This document shows positions 55,427 to 64,000 of a stretch of DNA of 64,000 nucleotides, piece by piece; the stretch's first letter is position 1; every line of letters begins with the position of its first letter. Made by a program: the position numbers and the translations under genes. Source of the DNA: Sphingomonadales bacterium (GTDB lineage: Bacteria; Pseudomonadota; Alphaproteobacteria; Sphingomonadales; Govanellaceae); assembly GCA_019455285.1 (NCBI GenBank), contig JACFMS010000007.1, positions 47,940 to 111,939 of the forward strand, in the 5' to 3' direction. The notes below the pieces were generated by a model. The model was given only the letters and a program-made list of their open reading frames with translations. It was not told where the DNA came from and searched no databases.

Positions 55427-56687
55427 CCCGGCGCAAATCCCGAAGATAGCGGCGCGCCATCAGCGACAGCCGCTGTTGGGTCAGCGATTCCGAGACGGCG
55501 TCGAAGGTCGGCACGCGCACCTCGGGCACGGTACGCTCGCATAATACCAGAACCCGAGCGCCATTGGGCGCCGGAAATGGCGCGGCGGCGCGGCCAACTT
55601 CAAGGCGCTCCAGCCGTTCCTGCGCATCCGGCGGCAGGTCGCCTAAGCGCATCACGCCGAGCCGGCCGCCTTCCTTGGCGCCCAGCGCCGCCGGTTCAGG
55701 CAGGTTTTCGCACGACGTAATGCCCTGGGTCGAGCGGGAAGCCCGGCCCATGGTCGCCTCCATGCTTTCGCCGGCGGCGTTTTCAAACAAATATTGATGG
55801 AGCGATAACTGGGCGTCAGCCGGATCGGCATCAAGAATTTTGCGGCGATCGCGCAGCAGCATGATGTAGTAGCCGCCCGGCGTCTCTATGGGGTCGGATA
55901 TCTGGTTGGCCCGCATGGCGCCGAGCGCCTTGACTACCTCCTCGGCGAGCTGTCCTTGCGGTACCCAGCCAAGGTCGCCGCCGCCGGCGGCGGTGGCCGC
56001 TTCCGAAAACTGCCGGGCCACCACCTGGAACGGCGCGCCGCCGCGCAGTTGCTCAACCAGCCGTTCGGCGGTGGCGCGCACTTCCGCCGCCCGGGCGGGG
56101 ACGTCAACAATGAGGAAAATTTCGGACAAAAGGTATTCGCTTTGGCCCTGGCTCTGCTGCAGTTTGTCCAGCACCGCCTGTACTTCCTCATCGCCCACCG
56201 TGATCTGCTGGCGGTAGCGGCCGCGCACCAGTCGCGACCAGGCGATTTCGGCCCTGACCTGGGAGCGCAGCGCGTCCAGGCCGGCCCCGGCGCGTTTCAG
56301 GTAGGCGTCGAACTGCTGGGGCGTCATGCGGTACTGCTGGCCGATGGCGGTCAGGGTTTCATCGACTTCCGCATCGGAAATGATGACGTCGAAATTCTCG
56401 GCCTCCTGGATCTGCAGCCTCTCATCGATCAGGTTCTGCATCGCCTGTCGGCGCAGGAATTGCTTTTGCTCGGGCGTGACCTCGGCATTGACCGAAGCTA
56501 AAATCAGGCTTAGGCGCTGATCGACATCGTAGGCGGATACCACCTGGTCATTGACCACGGCCTCGATGCTTTGCACATCAATGCTTTGCGCCCCAGCGGG
56601 CAGGCCGGCGGCAGTCCATGTCAACGCCGCGGCAAAGGCAAAAGACCGCCCCATGACGCCCCAAAGTCGCTTGCCGTCGTCCGTCAT
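55404..56687 (-). CDS. surA: SurA-type peptidylprolyl isomerase/chaperone
   Basis: 427 residues with a signal peptide, a SurA N-terminal domain (SIEAVVNDQVVSAYDVDQRL) and a parvulin domain (VARQFSEAATAAGGGDLGWV, GYYIMLLRDRR). A second, degenerate parvulin-like part follows. It guides outer-membrane proteins to BAM in the periplasm. GGGAGG precedes the ATG. It follows lptD by 74 bases on the same strand. Confidence 0.9.
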   Translation of the reverse strand: MTDDGKRLWGVMGRSFAFAAALTWTAAGLPAGAQSIDVQSIEAVVNDQVVSAYDVDQRLSLILASVNAEVTPEQKQFLRRQAMQNLIDERLQIQEAENFDVIISDAEVDETLTAIGQQYRMTPQQFDAYLKRAGAGLDALRSQVRAEIAWSRLVRGRYRQQITVGDEEVQAVLDKLQQSQGQSEYLLSEIFLIVDVPARAAEVRATAERLVEQLRGGAPFQVVARQFSEAATAAGGGDLGWVPQGQLAEEVVKALGAMRANQISDPIETPGGYYIMLLRDRRKILDADPADAQLSLHQYLFENAAGESMEATMGRASRSTQGITSCENLPEPAALGAKEGGRLGVMRLGDLPPDAQERLERLEVGRAAAPFPAPNGARVLVLCERTVPEVRVPTFDAVSESLTQQRLSLMARRYLRDLRRDAIIDYR

Positions 56688-56761
56688 TCAGCCTCCCCGC
56701 CAGACTTTTGTCCCGTCCCCAACGCCGTTGCTGAGCCGTACCTTGTTGCCATCGTATCCGG

Positions 56762-58915
56762 TTATCCGAGGTTTTTCAGCGCAATCTTCAAGATGATCGA
56801 GGTATCCGGCTCGATATCGCGGTCGCGGGTGTAACGTTTGTCAAGAATGACGCCAAAACGCAAGCATTCATCCTCATAGTAAATTCCGCCCCGAGCCTCG
56901 ATGCTTGCCTTGCGGTCGATATCATGGGTGTAATTCCCCAAAATCCGCCAATTCTTGGCGATCTGGTAAACCGCGCCGGCGCGCACTTCCTCCCGCGCCT
57001 GAAGGGGGTTTGAGGGATCCAAATCCTCCGCCCCGGTCTTCAGGTTAAGATAGCCCACCGTTACCCGGAATTTCTCCGGGCCGATGAAGGCGTCGATCTC
57101 GTTGCGCCGCAGCTTCCAATGGTTGTTATCCAGGCGCATCCTGTAAATAAGATCCAAATAGGGCGACAGCGTGACCTCAAGCCGGCCGACGATATCGGAA
57201 AACCGCCCTTCCAGACCGGAGCCGAGCGGAATTTCATCATCCCGCTGCAAACGGTAGCTCTGGCCGACGAGAGCCCGCGCCGAAACGCTACCGCCGTCCA
57301 GCCCGTAGCGCAGGCCGTAATCCAGCCGCGACCCGCCTTCCCAGCGGTCAAGGCCGGCGTAGCGGCTGGCGGCAAAGAGATTGGTGTCGTCAAAACCGAC
57401 GATGCGGCTGTCCTCGTTGGGAATCTCGTCGGGATTGCCGCCATTGAAGGCCCCGACAAGCGCCACCACCGGCTCCACGGTCTGTTGGCTGTTCTGCCCG
57501 GCGCGCACCAGGGGCAGACGCCATTCCAGGCGGGCTTGCGGCAGCAGGCGGTAGGTGGTGCCGTTTTGCCCGCCGTAGGCGGCTTCATCAGGGCTGGCGG
57601 CGTTCGAGACATGATAGACGTCGCCGCGGACGCTGACGCCTACGGTATAGATCGAGCCGGATTCGGCCACAAACGGCACCTCCCAGCGCCCGGCTGCGGC
57701 CAGCCGCCGGGTATCCATGCCATCGAGCCGGGTGATCGCCAGGGCATTGCCGTCAAACTCGAAACTGCCGCCAAGAAGGGCGGGCGGGCTGCGGTAATGG
57801 TATTCCACCATCGGCAGGGCGAAGGGGGTCAGACCGGTATCATCCTCGATGCGCAAGCCCTGGAAGCCGAGCGCAGTGGCGGCGGCGTAGCTTCGCTTGC
57901 CGAAGCGCTCCAGCGCCGCCTCGCTGACAATGGTGTCGATCTTGCTGAAGCGGTAGCGCCGCAGGTAGGTATCGTCGCTGGCCCAGCCGGCATTGTACCG
58001 CCACTGCCAGGATCCGCCGACGCCGATGGGGTCGTCCATGCGGAAGCGGCCGTTGCTGAAGATGTGGCCGCGAAACTCGTTCTTGCCGGTGGTGGCGCCG
58101 AAGACGTCGCGTTCGTCCACGTATGTCACGCTGCCTTCAACCTTATATTTTCCGCGTCCGATATGATGCCGGTACTCGCTGGCCATCACCAGGCCTTCCC
58201 TCGTGGTCACGATGGGCTCGATGGTGGCGTCTTGGTTTTGCGCGATGCGCCAGTAGTAGGGCGTGCGGAAAATCAGGCCCAAGACCCCGGAGCGCCCGAG
58301 GTCCGGCGCCAGAAAGCCGCTGGCGGCATGCACCGTGGGGTCGGGGTGGGAGAAATAGGGGGTATAGACCACCGGCACCCCGAAGGCTTCGATCCAGGCA
58401 TTTTTATAGGTCACGCGCTTACGGTCGCGGTCGTGGATGACCCGCACCGCCTTGACCTGCCATAGCGGCGTCTCCTCAACCCCGCATATCTTGCACGGGG
58501 AATAGACGGCGCGGCTGAGGATCAGCCGGTCGCCGCCCTCCAGTGCCCCCTTGTCGGAGGCAAAGCGGGAATCATCGGCCAGGATGACCCCGATATGCTC
58601 GATGACGCCGTTCTTGAAGCGATCGTCGATAACCAGATCTTCGGCGGTGATGATGGCGCCGTCCCGCGCTTCCGCCCACAGCTTGCCTTTAACCGACACC
58701 TCGCCGCTGGCGCGGTCATAAACGATGCGCTCTGCGTGGACCACCATGTCGTCATAGGACATGACGACATTGCCCTCGGCAACGATAAGCTCGCTGTTGC
58801 GGTCATAAGTCAGGCTATCGGCGGCAAAGTCGATGGGTTTACCGGCCTCCTCCTCGGCGTAAGCCGGGGAGACGGCGGCGGCAAGCATCAGCGCGGCGAA
58901 GAAGCGAGCTTTCAT
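56762..58915 (-). CDS. lptD: LPS assembly protein LptD
   Basis: About 717 residues from ATG 58915, where a classical signal peptide ending AYA begins; the frame is open 98 codons further upstream but that part runs over pepA on the other strand. The N-terminal OstA domain (FAADSLTYDRNSELIVAEGNV) is followed by the beta-barrel. LptD inserts lipopolysaccharide into the outer leaflet. It heads the lptD-surA-pdxA-rsmA group. The lptG and lptF genes, usually just upstream in Alphaproteobacteria, are absent here. Confidence 0.92.
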   Translation of the reverse strand: MKARFFAALMLAAAVSPAYAEEEAGKPIDFAADSLTYDRNSELIVAEGNVVMSYDDMVVHAERIVYDRASGEVSVKGKLWAEARDGAIITAEDLVIDDRFKNGVIEHIGVILADDSRFASDKGALEGGDRLILSRAVYSPCKICGVEETPLWQVKAVRVIHDRDRKRVTYKNAWIEAFGVPVVYTPYFSHPDPTVHAASGFLAPDLGRSGVLGLIFRTPYYWRIAQNQDATIEPIVTTREGLVMASEYRHHIGRGKYKVEGSVTYVDERDVFGATTGKNEFRGHIFSNGRFRMDDPIGVGGSWQWRYNAGWASDDTYLRRYRFSKIDTIVSEAALERFGKRSYAAATALGFQGLRIEDDTGLTPFALPMVEYHYRSPPALLGGSFEFDGNALAITRLDGMDTRRLAAAGRWEVPFVAESGSIYTVGVSVRGDVYHVSNAASPDEAAYGGQNGTTYRLLPQARLEWRLPLVRAGQNSQQTVEPVVALVGAFNGGNPDEIPNEDSRIVGFDDTNLFAASRYAGLDRWEGGSRLDYGLRYGLDGGSVSARALVGQSYRLQRDDEIPLGSGLEGRFSDIVGRLEVTLSPYLDLIYRMRLDNNHWKLRRNEIDAFIGPEKFRVTVGYLNLKTGAEDLDPSNPLQAREEVRAGAVYQIAKNWRILGNYTHDIDRKASIEARGGIYYEDECLRFGVILDKRYTRDRDIEPDTSIILKIALKNLG

Positions 58916-59051
58916 GGCCAGTCTTTTTATCGGGTTTGCAAGGCCTTGCCTAATGGTTTTTGCCGCCACCCCGCCGCCGTTGACCCACCGGGCTCGACCT
59001 GCAATAGTGCCTGCCGAATTGGCCGAACCTTTGAGGAGTAAAACCGACGCC

Positions 59052-60551
59052 ATGAAGATTTCCTTCGCCAAACCTGCCGCATTGAAAGGCCATGCCGCCG
59101 TCGTTTTCGCTGGACCGGGCGGTAAGCTGTTCTCCCACGGCGTCAAGCTCGACGCCGACAGCGGCGGCGCCATCACCCGGGCGATCAAGGCGGCATCATT
59201 CGAGGGCAAGAAAAATCAGGTGCTGGAACTTCTCGGCCTGCCGCAGATCGGCGCAACGCGGCTGCTCGTGGCGGGCATCGGCAAGGCCGGCGACATTGAT
59301 GACAAGGCGGCGGAAGAAGTGGGCGGCGCCCTCATCGCCAAGTTGCAGACCAGCGGCGAGACGGCGGTCAACATCGTCATCGATGATATTGCCGGTTTGA
59401 AGCTTAAAGGCAGCGACTTTGCCGCTCGCCTCGCCTATGGCATGAAGCTGAGGAGCTATCGCTTCGACCGCTACCGCACCAAGGCGGAGGAGGGCAAGAA
59501 GCCGACCTTGGGCAAGGTCGTGCTTATGGTTGACGAGACAAAGAAGGCGGAGGCCGCCTTTGCCCGCCTTGACGCGGTGGCGAATGGCGTGTTTTTCGCC
59601 CGCGATCTGGTCAGCGAGCCGGGCAACGTCATCTACCCCGCAAGCTACGCCAAAGAAATCAAGAAGCTGGAAAAGCAGGGGCTGAAGATCCAGGTTCTGG
59701 ACGAAAAGGCGATGAAGAAGCTGGGCATGGGGGCGCTCTTGGGTGTTGCCCAGGGCAGCGCCCATCAAGCCAAGCTGGTGATCATGGAATGGCGCGGCGC
59801 GAAGAACGCCAAGGCCAAGCCTATCGCCTTTGTCGGCAAGGGTCTGACCTTCGATTCCGGCGGCATATCGCTTAAACCCGGCGAAGGCATGCAGGACATG
59901 AAGTTCGACATGGCGGGATCGGCGGCGGTGGTCGGCGTCATGCAGGCGCTGGCGGCGCGACAGGCCAAGGTCAATGCCGTCGGCGTGGTGGCGCTGGTGG
60001 AGAACATGCCGTCCGACAAGGCGCAGCGGCCGGGCGATGTGGTCAAGTCGATGTCAGGTCAGACCATCGAGGTGATCAATACCGACGCTGAAGGCCGGCT
60101 CGTTCTCGCCGACGCCTTGTGGTACACGCAAAGTCGTTTCAAGCCGCAATGCATCATCGACCTTGCCACCTTGACGGGGGCAATGATCATCGCTCTTGGT
60201 CATGAATATGCCGGCGTGTTTTCCAATGACGACACGCTGGCCCAGCAGTTGATCGCCGCCGGCGAGGCCGAAGGCGACCTGACCTGGCGCATGCCGATCG
60301 GCAAGATGTATGAAAAAGACATCGAGAGCGATATTGCCGACATGAAGAATACAGGCGCGGGCCGCACCGCCGGCAGCATCGCCGGCGCGATGTTCCTCAA
60401 GCGCTACGTCAATGATCTGCCGTGGGCGCACATCGACATCGCCGGCACCGCCTGGATCAAGAAAGACAAGCCGACCGTTCCGAAGGGCGCGACCGGCTAT
60501 GGCGTGCGACTTTTGGATCGTCTGGTCGCCGATTATTACGAGGAAAAGTAA
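59052..60551 (+). CDS. pepA: Leucyl aminopeptidase (M17)
   Basis: About 499 residues from ATG 59052. The two-metal site is clear in GKGLTFDSGGISLKPG, FDMAGSAAV and NTDAEGRLVLADAL, and the N-terminal macro-like domain is complete. It removes N-terminal residues from peptides as a hexamer and can bind DNA in some bacteria. It diverges from lptD and is followed by holC after 9 bases. Confidence 0.96.
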   Translation: MKISFAKPAALKGHAAVVFAGPGGKLFSHGVKLDADSGGAITRAIKAASFEGKKNQVLELLGLPQIGATRLLVAGIGKAGDIDDKAAEEVGGALIAKLQTSGETAVNIVIDDIAGLKLKGSDFAARLAYGMKLRSYRFDRYRTKAEEGKKPTLGKVVLMVDETKKAEAAFARLDAVANGVFFARDLVSEPGNVIYPASYAKEIKKLEKQGLKIQVLDEKAMKKLGMGALLGVAQGSAHQAKLVIMEWRGAKNAKAKPIAFVGKGLTFDSGGISLKPGEGMQDMKFDMAGSAAVVGVMQALAARQAKVNAVGVVALVENMPSDKAQRPGDVVKSMSGQTIEVINTDAEGRLVLADALWYTQSRFKPQCIIDLATLTGAMIIALGHEYAGVFSNDDTLAQQLIAAGEAEGDLTWRMPIGKMYEKDIESDIADMKNTGAGRTAGSIAGAMFLKRYVNDLPWAHIDIAGTAWIKKDKPTVPKGATGYGVRLLDRLVADYYEEK

Positions 60552-60560
60552 GCGCCATCC

Positions 60561-61010
60561 ATGACCGAGGTGAGCTTCTATCACCTGCAACGCCAGCCGT
60601 TGTCGCAGGCGCTGCCCAAGTTATTGGAGCGGGCGCTGGCGGCGGGGCATCGCGCGGTGGTGATGGCCGGTTCGCAAGAGCGGGTGGAAGCGTTGGATGC
60701 AACGCTCTGGGTCTATGACCCCGACAGCTTTCTGCCGCACGGCACGGCGCGCGTCGGCTTTTCGGCGGAGCAGCCGATTTATCTGACCACCGAGGACGAG
60801 AATCCCAATCAGGCGTCGCTCCTGGTGCTCATCGACGGCATGGAGCCCGCCGACATTTCCGCTTACGCGCGCTGTCTCGATCTTTTCGACGGCAACAACC
60901 AGTTCGCGGTGGACGCGGCACGGCTGCGTTGGAAAAAATACAAGGACGCCGGCCACCAGGTGACCTACTGGCAGCAAAAGCCCGGCGGCGGTTGGGAGAA
61001 GAAGGGGTAG
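60561..61010 (+). CDS. holC: DNA polymerase III chi subunit
   Basis: 149 residues. VSFYHLQRQPLSQALPKLLERAL, LWVYDPDSFLPHG and LVLIDGMEPADIS fit the chi family, which links the clamp loader to single-strand binding protein. The pepA-holC order is the usual proteobacterial one. Confidence 0.92.
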   Translation: MTEVSFYHLQRQPLSQALPKLLERALAAGHRAVVMAGSQERVEALDATLWVYDPDSFLPHGTARVGFSAEQPIYLTTEDENPNQASLLVLIDGMEPADISAYARCLDLFDGNNQFAVDAARLRWKKYKDAGHQVTYWQQKPGGGWEKKG

Positions 61011-61054
61011 GGCTAATTGATGGGTCCGCTGTCGATTGACCCGTCTTACAGCGT

Positions 61055-61148
61055 CCACCTCACCCCACCCCTCTCCTCGAAGGAGAGGGGGCTTGTACCT
61101 TCTCCTTTGAGGAGAGGGTGTCACGCGTCAGCGTGACGGATGAGGTGG
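61055..61148. repeat. Intergenic repeat with hairpins, copy 2
   Basis: CCCCTCTCCT-CGA-AGGAGAGGGG (61068-61090) is a perfect 10-bp hairpin, and CACCTCACCCC before it matches the complement of the copy at 40027. A second, imperfect hairpin and TCACGC-GTCA-GCGTGA follow. It lies between convergent holC and the ABC-F gene, 192 bases apart, with no gene in the gap. Confidence 0.7.
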
Positions 61149-61202
61149 TCAGTAGTCGCAGCGCAGGTTCGCGTGCGCTTGACCCATCCTATGGTTCACG
61201 GT

Positions 61203-63059
61203 TCAGGCTTCCAGCGCTTCCGATGCTGCGAGCCACGCCGCTTCGGCTTGCGCGATTTCTTGGGCAAGATCGTTGTCGCGGCGGGAAAGCTGCATCAGCT
61301 TGGCGTTGTTCGCCGCTTCATAAAGCGACGGATCGGTGAGCGCCTGTTGCACCTTGGCGCGTTCCGCCGTCAATTTGTGAAGCCGCGCTTCCGCCTCATC
61401 GACGACTTTTTGATGCGCGCTCAAGCGCTGCCGCTGGTCGTCATTCTGACGGCGGTCCTTGCGTTTGGCGGCGGCGGCTTTTTCGGATGCGGCGGCGCGG
61501 CGTTCGCTTAAGACCAATTTTTCATAATCGTCAAGATCGCCGTCGAAGGGCGCGACCGTACCATTCGCCACCAGCCAGATGCGATCGGCGCAGGTTTCCA
61601 CAAAATGCCGGTCGTGGCTGATGAACACCACCGCGCCGGGAAATTCCTGCAACGCGGTGATCAGTGCCTCGCGGGCATCAAGATCAAGGTGGTTGGTCGG
61701 TTCGTCCAAGATGAGGAGCGCCGGGTTGCCGATGCCGATCATGGCGAACAACAGGCGAGCCTTCTCACCGCCCGACAGGGTGGCGATCTTGTTGCCCGCC
61801 TTGTCGGCGCTGAAGCCCGCGCCGCCGAGCCGTGTGCGCAACTCGCGCTCGCTCGCACGGGGCAGACGGCGGGCAAGTTCCAAGAGCGGAGTCGCCTCTT
61901 CATCCAATTCGTCCAGTTGGTGTTGGGCGAAATAACCGGCGGCGAGCTTCGGCACGGTGACGATGCGGCCGATTTCCGGTTTCAGGCGGCCGGATAACAG
62001 CTTGGCGAAGGTCGACTTGCCGTTGCCGTTCTGACCCACTAACGCCACCCGATCATCGGGATCAAGCCGCAGCGTGAGGTTTTTCAATATCGGATGGCCG
62101 GGTTCGTAGCCCACCGCCACGCCATCGATCGCCATCAACGGTGGCGACAATCGCTCCGGCGCCGGGAAATGGATTACCGGCGCCTCCGCCTGTGAGGCGA
62201 GCGTGATCGGCGTCAGCTTGGCCAGCGCCTTCATCCGGCTTTGCGCTTGCCGGGCCTTCGATGCCTTGGCGCGGAAACGGTCGACGAAGGCCTGAATGCG
62301 CGCCCGTTCGCTGTCGATGCGCCGCGCCTCCGCCGCGATACGCTCGCGATCGGCGGCGAGCCGCGCCATGAAGCGCTCGAAATCGCCGGGGTAATAGGCC
62401 AGCTTCAAGTTATCGAGGTGCAGAATGCCGTCCGCCACGCGGTTGAGGAAATCGCGGTCATGGCTGATGACGATCACCGTATGGCGGTAGGACTTCAGGA
62501 ATGTTTCCAGCCACATCACCCCTTCGAGGTCGAGGTAGTTGGTGGGCTCGTCGAGGAGTAGGAGATCAGGCTCGGCGAAAAGCGCGCCGGCCAGCGCCAC
62601 CCGCATCCGCCAGCCGCCGGAAAAGTCGCCGCAGGGGCGGGCCTGCGCCGCGGCATCGAAGCCAAGCCCGGCGAGGATCTGCGCCGCCCGCGCCTCCGCC
62701 CGATAGCCGTCCAAGGCGGCGAGACGAGCGTGGATCGCCGGTTGTTCTTCCGCCGGTGCGTGCTCGGCCTGGTGGAGGAGGTCGGCCAGTTCCACATGGG
62801 CGGCGATCACCATGCCGATGAGCGAGGCGTCGCCCGACGGCGCTTCCTGGGCGACATGGGCGATGCGCGCCCGTTTGGGCAGGTCGATGGACCCGCTCTC
62901 GCCGTGAATCTCACCCAAAATCAGTCGAAACAGGGTCGATTTGCCGATGCCGTTGCGGCCCACAAGCCCCACCCGCGCCCCGGTCGGGATGGCGGCCGAG
63001 GCGTGGTCCAGCAACAGGCGCGCGCCAATGCGGTAGGTGAGGTCGGTAATGCTCAGCAT
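61203..63059 (-). CDS. ABC-F family ATPase
   Basis: 618 residues with two ATP-binding domains (Walker A GRNGIGKST and GQNGNGKST; Walker B DLLLLDEPTNYLDL and LLILDEPTNHLDL) and no membrane part. The C-terminal coiled coil (residues about 530-615) resembles Uup/YheS proteins. ABC-F proteins act on the ribosome to relieve stalling; this subgroup is not a drug-resistance type as far as can be seen. It diverges from ndk. Confidence 0.92.
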   Translation of the reverse strand: MLSITDLTYRIGARLLLDHASAAIPTGARVGLVGRNGIGKSTLFRLILGEIHGESGSIDLPKRARIAHVAQEAPSGDASLIGMVIAAHVELADLLHQAEHAPAEEQPAIHARLAALDGYRAEARAAQILAGLGFDAAAQARPCGDFSGGWRMRVALAGALFAEPDLLLLDEPTNYLDLEGVMWLETFLKSYRHTVIVISHDRDFLNRVADGILHLDNLKLAYYPGDFERFMARLAADRERIAAEARRIDSERARIQAFVDRFRAKASKARQAQSRMKALAKLTPITLASQAEAPVIHFPAPERLSPPLMAIDGVAVGYEPGHPILKNLTLRLDPDDRVALVGQNGNGKSTFAKLLSGRLKPEIGRIVTVPKLAAGYFAQHQLDELDEEATPLLELARRLPRASERELRTRLGGAGFSADKAGNKIATLSGGEKARLLFAMIGIGNPALLILDEPTNHLDLDAREALITALQEFPGAVVFISHDRHFVETCADRIWLVANGTVAPFDGDLDDYEKLVLSERRAAASEKAAAAKRKDRRQNDDQRQRLSAHQKVVDEAEARLHKLTAERAKVQQALTDPSLYEAANNAKLMQLSRRDNDLAQEIAQAEAAWLAASEALEA

Positions 63060-63115
63060 GAATGGGGCTCGCTTTCGCGGCGCTTCTTATCACAAGGCTT
63101 GGGCCAGGCATAGGG

Positions 63116-63144
63116 TTGCGGGCGACTTGCGAACCCTTTATAAG
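63116..63144 (+). promoter_or_regulatory. Predicted ndk promoter
   Basis: TTGCGG (63116-63121) and TATAAG (63139-63144) are 17 bases apart; transcription would start about 35 bases before the gene. Confidence 0.45.
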
Positions 63145-63188
63145 CGCCCGCGAAGGAACAACCCGTCAAAGAAGGGCATATATTGGCT

Positions 63189-63611
63189 ATGGCTATCGAA
63201 CGCACCTTTTCGATCATCAAACCCGACGCCACTCGGCGCAACCTGACCGGCAAGGTCAACGCCATGCTGGAAGAGGCGGGCCTGCGCATCATCGCGCAAA
63301 AGCGCGTGCGGCTGACCCGCGCCCAGGCCGAGGGCTTTTACGCCGTACACCGCGAGCGGCCGTTTTTCAACGACCTGTGTAATTTCATGTGCTCCGGCCC
63401 GGTGGTGGTGCAGGTGCTGGAAGGTGAGAACGCGGTGGCGAAAAACCGCGAGGTGATGGGGGCGACCAATCCCAAGGACGCCGCTGCGGGCACCATCCGC
63501 AAGACGTTTGCCGAAAGCATCGAGGCGAATTCGGTCCACGGCTCGGATTCGGCCGCCAACGCCGCCATTGAAATCGCCTTCTTCTTCAGCGAGATCGAAA
63601 TCGTCGGGTAA
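63189..63611 (+). CDS. ndk: Nucleoside diphosphate kinase
   Basis: 140 residues from ATG 63189 ([18 protein letters not shown]). The active-site block [12 protein letters not shown] has the phospho-accepting His. It balances nucleoside triphosphates. A TTG at 63183 is better spaced from the AAGGG site and would add two residues; the protein family favours the ATG. A strong terminator follows. Confidence 0.95.
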   Translation: MAIERTFSIIKPDATRRNLTGKVNAMLEEAGLRIIAQKRVRLTRAQAEGFYAVHRERPFFNDLCNFMCSGPVVVQVLEGENAVAKNREVMGATNPKDAAAGTIRKTFAESIEANSVHGSDSAANAAIEIAFFFSEIEIVG

Positions 63612-63633
63612 GACCGGGCGAAAGCTTAAAACG

Positions 63634-63666
63634 AAAAGACCAGCCTTCACGGCTGGTCTTTTTTTA
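63634..63666 (+). terminator. Intrinsic terminator after ndk
   Basis: AAGACCAGCC and GGCTGGTCTT form a perfect 10-bp stem around TTCAC, followed by a T-run. The A-run before the stem makes it work in both directions, so it may also end the convergent gene on the right. Confidence 0.92.
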
Positions 63667-63682
63667 TTACAGCGCGCCGGTA

Positions 63683-64000
63683 TTAGCGCCGGCGACGCAT
63701 CAGGCCCATGCCGATCAGACCCATACCCAACAGGCCCAATGCGGCCGGGGCGGGGGTTTCGGTCGGCACGTCGACCGGCGCGAAGGTGTCGCGGAATTCC
63801 CACGAAATCACATCGTGATTGGCCCACGCGGCGCCAGTGCCGGAGGTAAAGCCGACAAACGCGTTGGTGCTGCCCAGCACCGTGGTCAAATCCACCGTAT
63901 AGGAGAGCAACGCCAACAGCGGCCGGGTGTCAGAATTATTGAGGCGTACTTCCAGAAGGTCGGTAGCGCCATTGTAATCAACCCAGGCCACCAGGTCCGT
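63683..64000 (-). CDS. L-type lectin-like protein with C-terminal sorting signal (partial)
   Basis: The C-terminal 105 residues of a protein whose start lies past the window edge; a GTG at 63991 is in frame, but the sequence reads on conserved beyond it. Residues such as AWVDYNGATDLLEVRLN and AFVGFTSGTG with NHDVISWEF match the end of a legume-lectin-type beta sandwich. The end (APAALGLLGMGLIGMGLMRRRR, cut here to its pattern: Pro-Ala, hydrophobic segment, Arg cluster) is a PEP-CTERM/VPLPA-CTERM type sorting signal for export and processing. Likely secreted, sugar-binding. Confidence 0.8.
   Translation of the reverse strand, partial: TDLVAWVDYNGATDLLEVRLNNSDTRPLLALLSYTVDLTTVLGSTNAFVGFTSGTGAAWANHDVISWEFRDTFAPVDVPTETPAPAALGLLGMGLIGMGLMRRRR

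Noticed and set aside
57119-58465. 448-codon open frame on the plus strand opposite lptD
   Set aside because: Antisense shadow of lptD with no conserved motifs.
1-64000. CRISPR arrays, rRNA and tRNA genes
   Set aside because: No regularly spaced repeats and no recognisable RNA gene were seen in any of the gaps, all of which are shorter than 300 bases.

Overview
The right-hand 36 kb (about 28.3 to 64 kb) carries a dense, GC-rich set of housekeeping genes in a gene order I associate with Alphaproteobacteria, perhaps a Rhodospirillales-like lineage: panB, bamB, der, purF-cvpA-radA, mlaF-mlaE, alr-dnaB, rplI-rpsR-rpsF, fabD-fabG-acpP-fabF-mltG, yicC-gmk, rsmA-pdxA-surA-lptD, pepA-holC and ndk. 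The organism is Gram-negative (LptD, BamB, SurA, TonB-dependent receptors) and probably aerobic. I saw no rRNA, tRNA or CRISPR array, and no stretch above 300 bases without a gene or a mobile element.

The left-hand 27 kb is an accessory catabolic region. From 1 to 4.3 kb (plus strand) lie a likely LigA-type subunit tail, a LigB-type extradiol dioxygenase, a TonB-dependent receptor broken by one frameshift, and a reductive-dehalogenase-like iron-sulfur protein. From 13.9 down to 4.4 kb (minus strand) runs a second unit: TonB-dependent receptor, one HyuA-type ATPase subunit, two different HyuB-type subunits, a RidA protein and an alpha/beta hydrolase. A divergent TetR gene and a 22-bp operator over its promoter sit at its head. 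One HyuB paralogue keeps the predicted His-Asp-His metal site and the other has Arg-Glu-His, so the pair looks like a catalytic plus a divergent subunit.

An IS1595-family element (14.79-15.51 kb, perfect 8-bp target duplication, premature stop in the transposase) separates this from a third unit on the minus strand (25.0 down to 15.7 kb): TonB-dependent receptor, acyl-CoA synthetase, SCP2-type thiolase, split MaoC hydratase, SDR dehydrogenase, acyl-CoA dehydrogenase and alpha-methylacyl-CoA racemase. Together these make a complete beta-oxidation round for alpha-methyl-branched acyl chains, resembling peroxisomal oxidation of sterol side chains or pristanic acid. A divergent LysR gene is the likely regulator. 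A bicupin protein, a DUF4143-type ATPase and a DUF488 protein form the transition to the core genome.

Two defence or addiction modules interrupt the core. An AT-rich restriction-modification island (33.2-35.8 kb: cytosine-C5 methyltransferase, DUF4928-type protein, Vsr) lies between der and the purF operon, and a HigBA-type toxin-antitoxin pair lies between gmk and rsmA. Several families of short palindromic intergenic repeats are present. The window ends in a truncated gene for a lectin-like protein with a C-terminal sorting signal, next to ndk.
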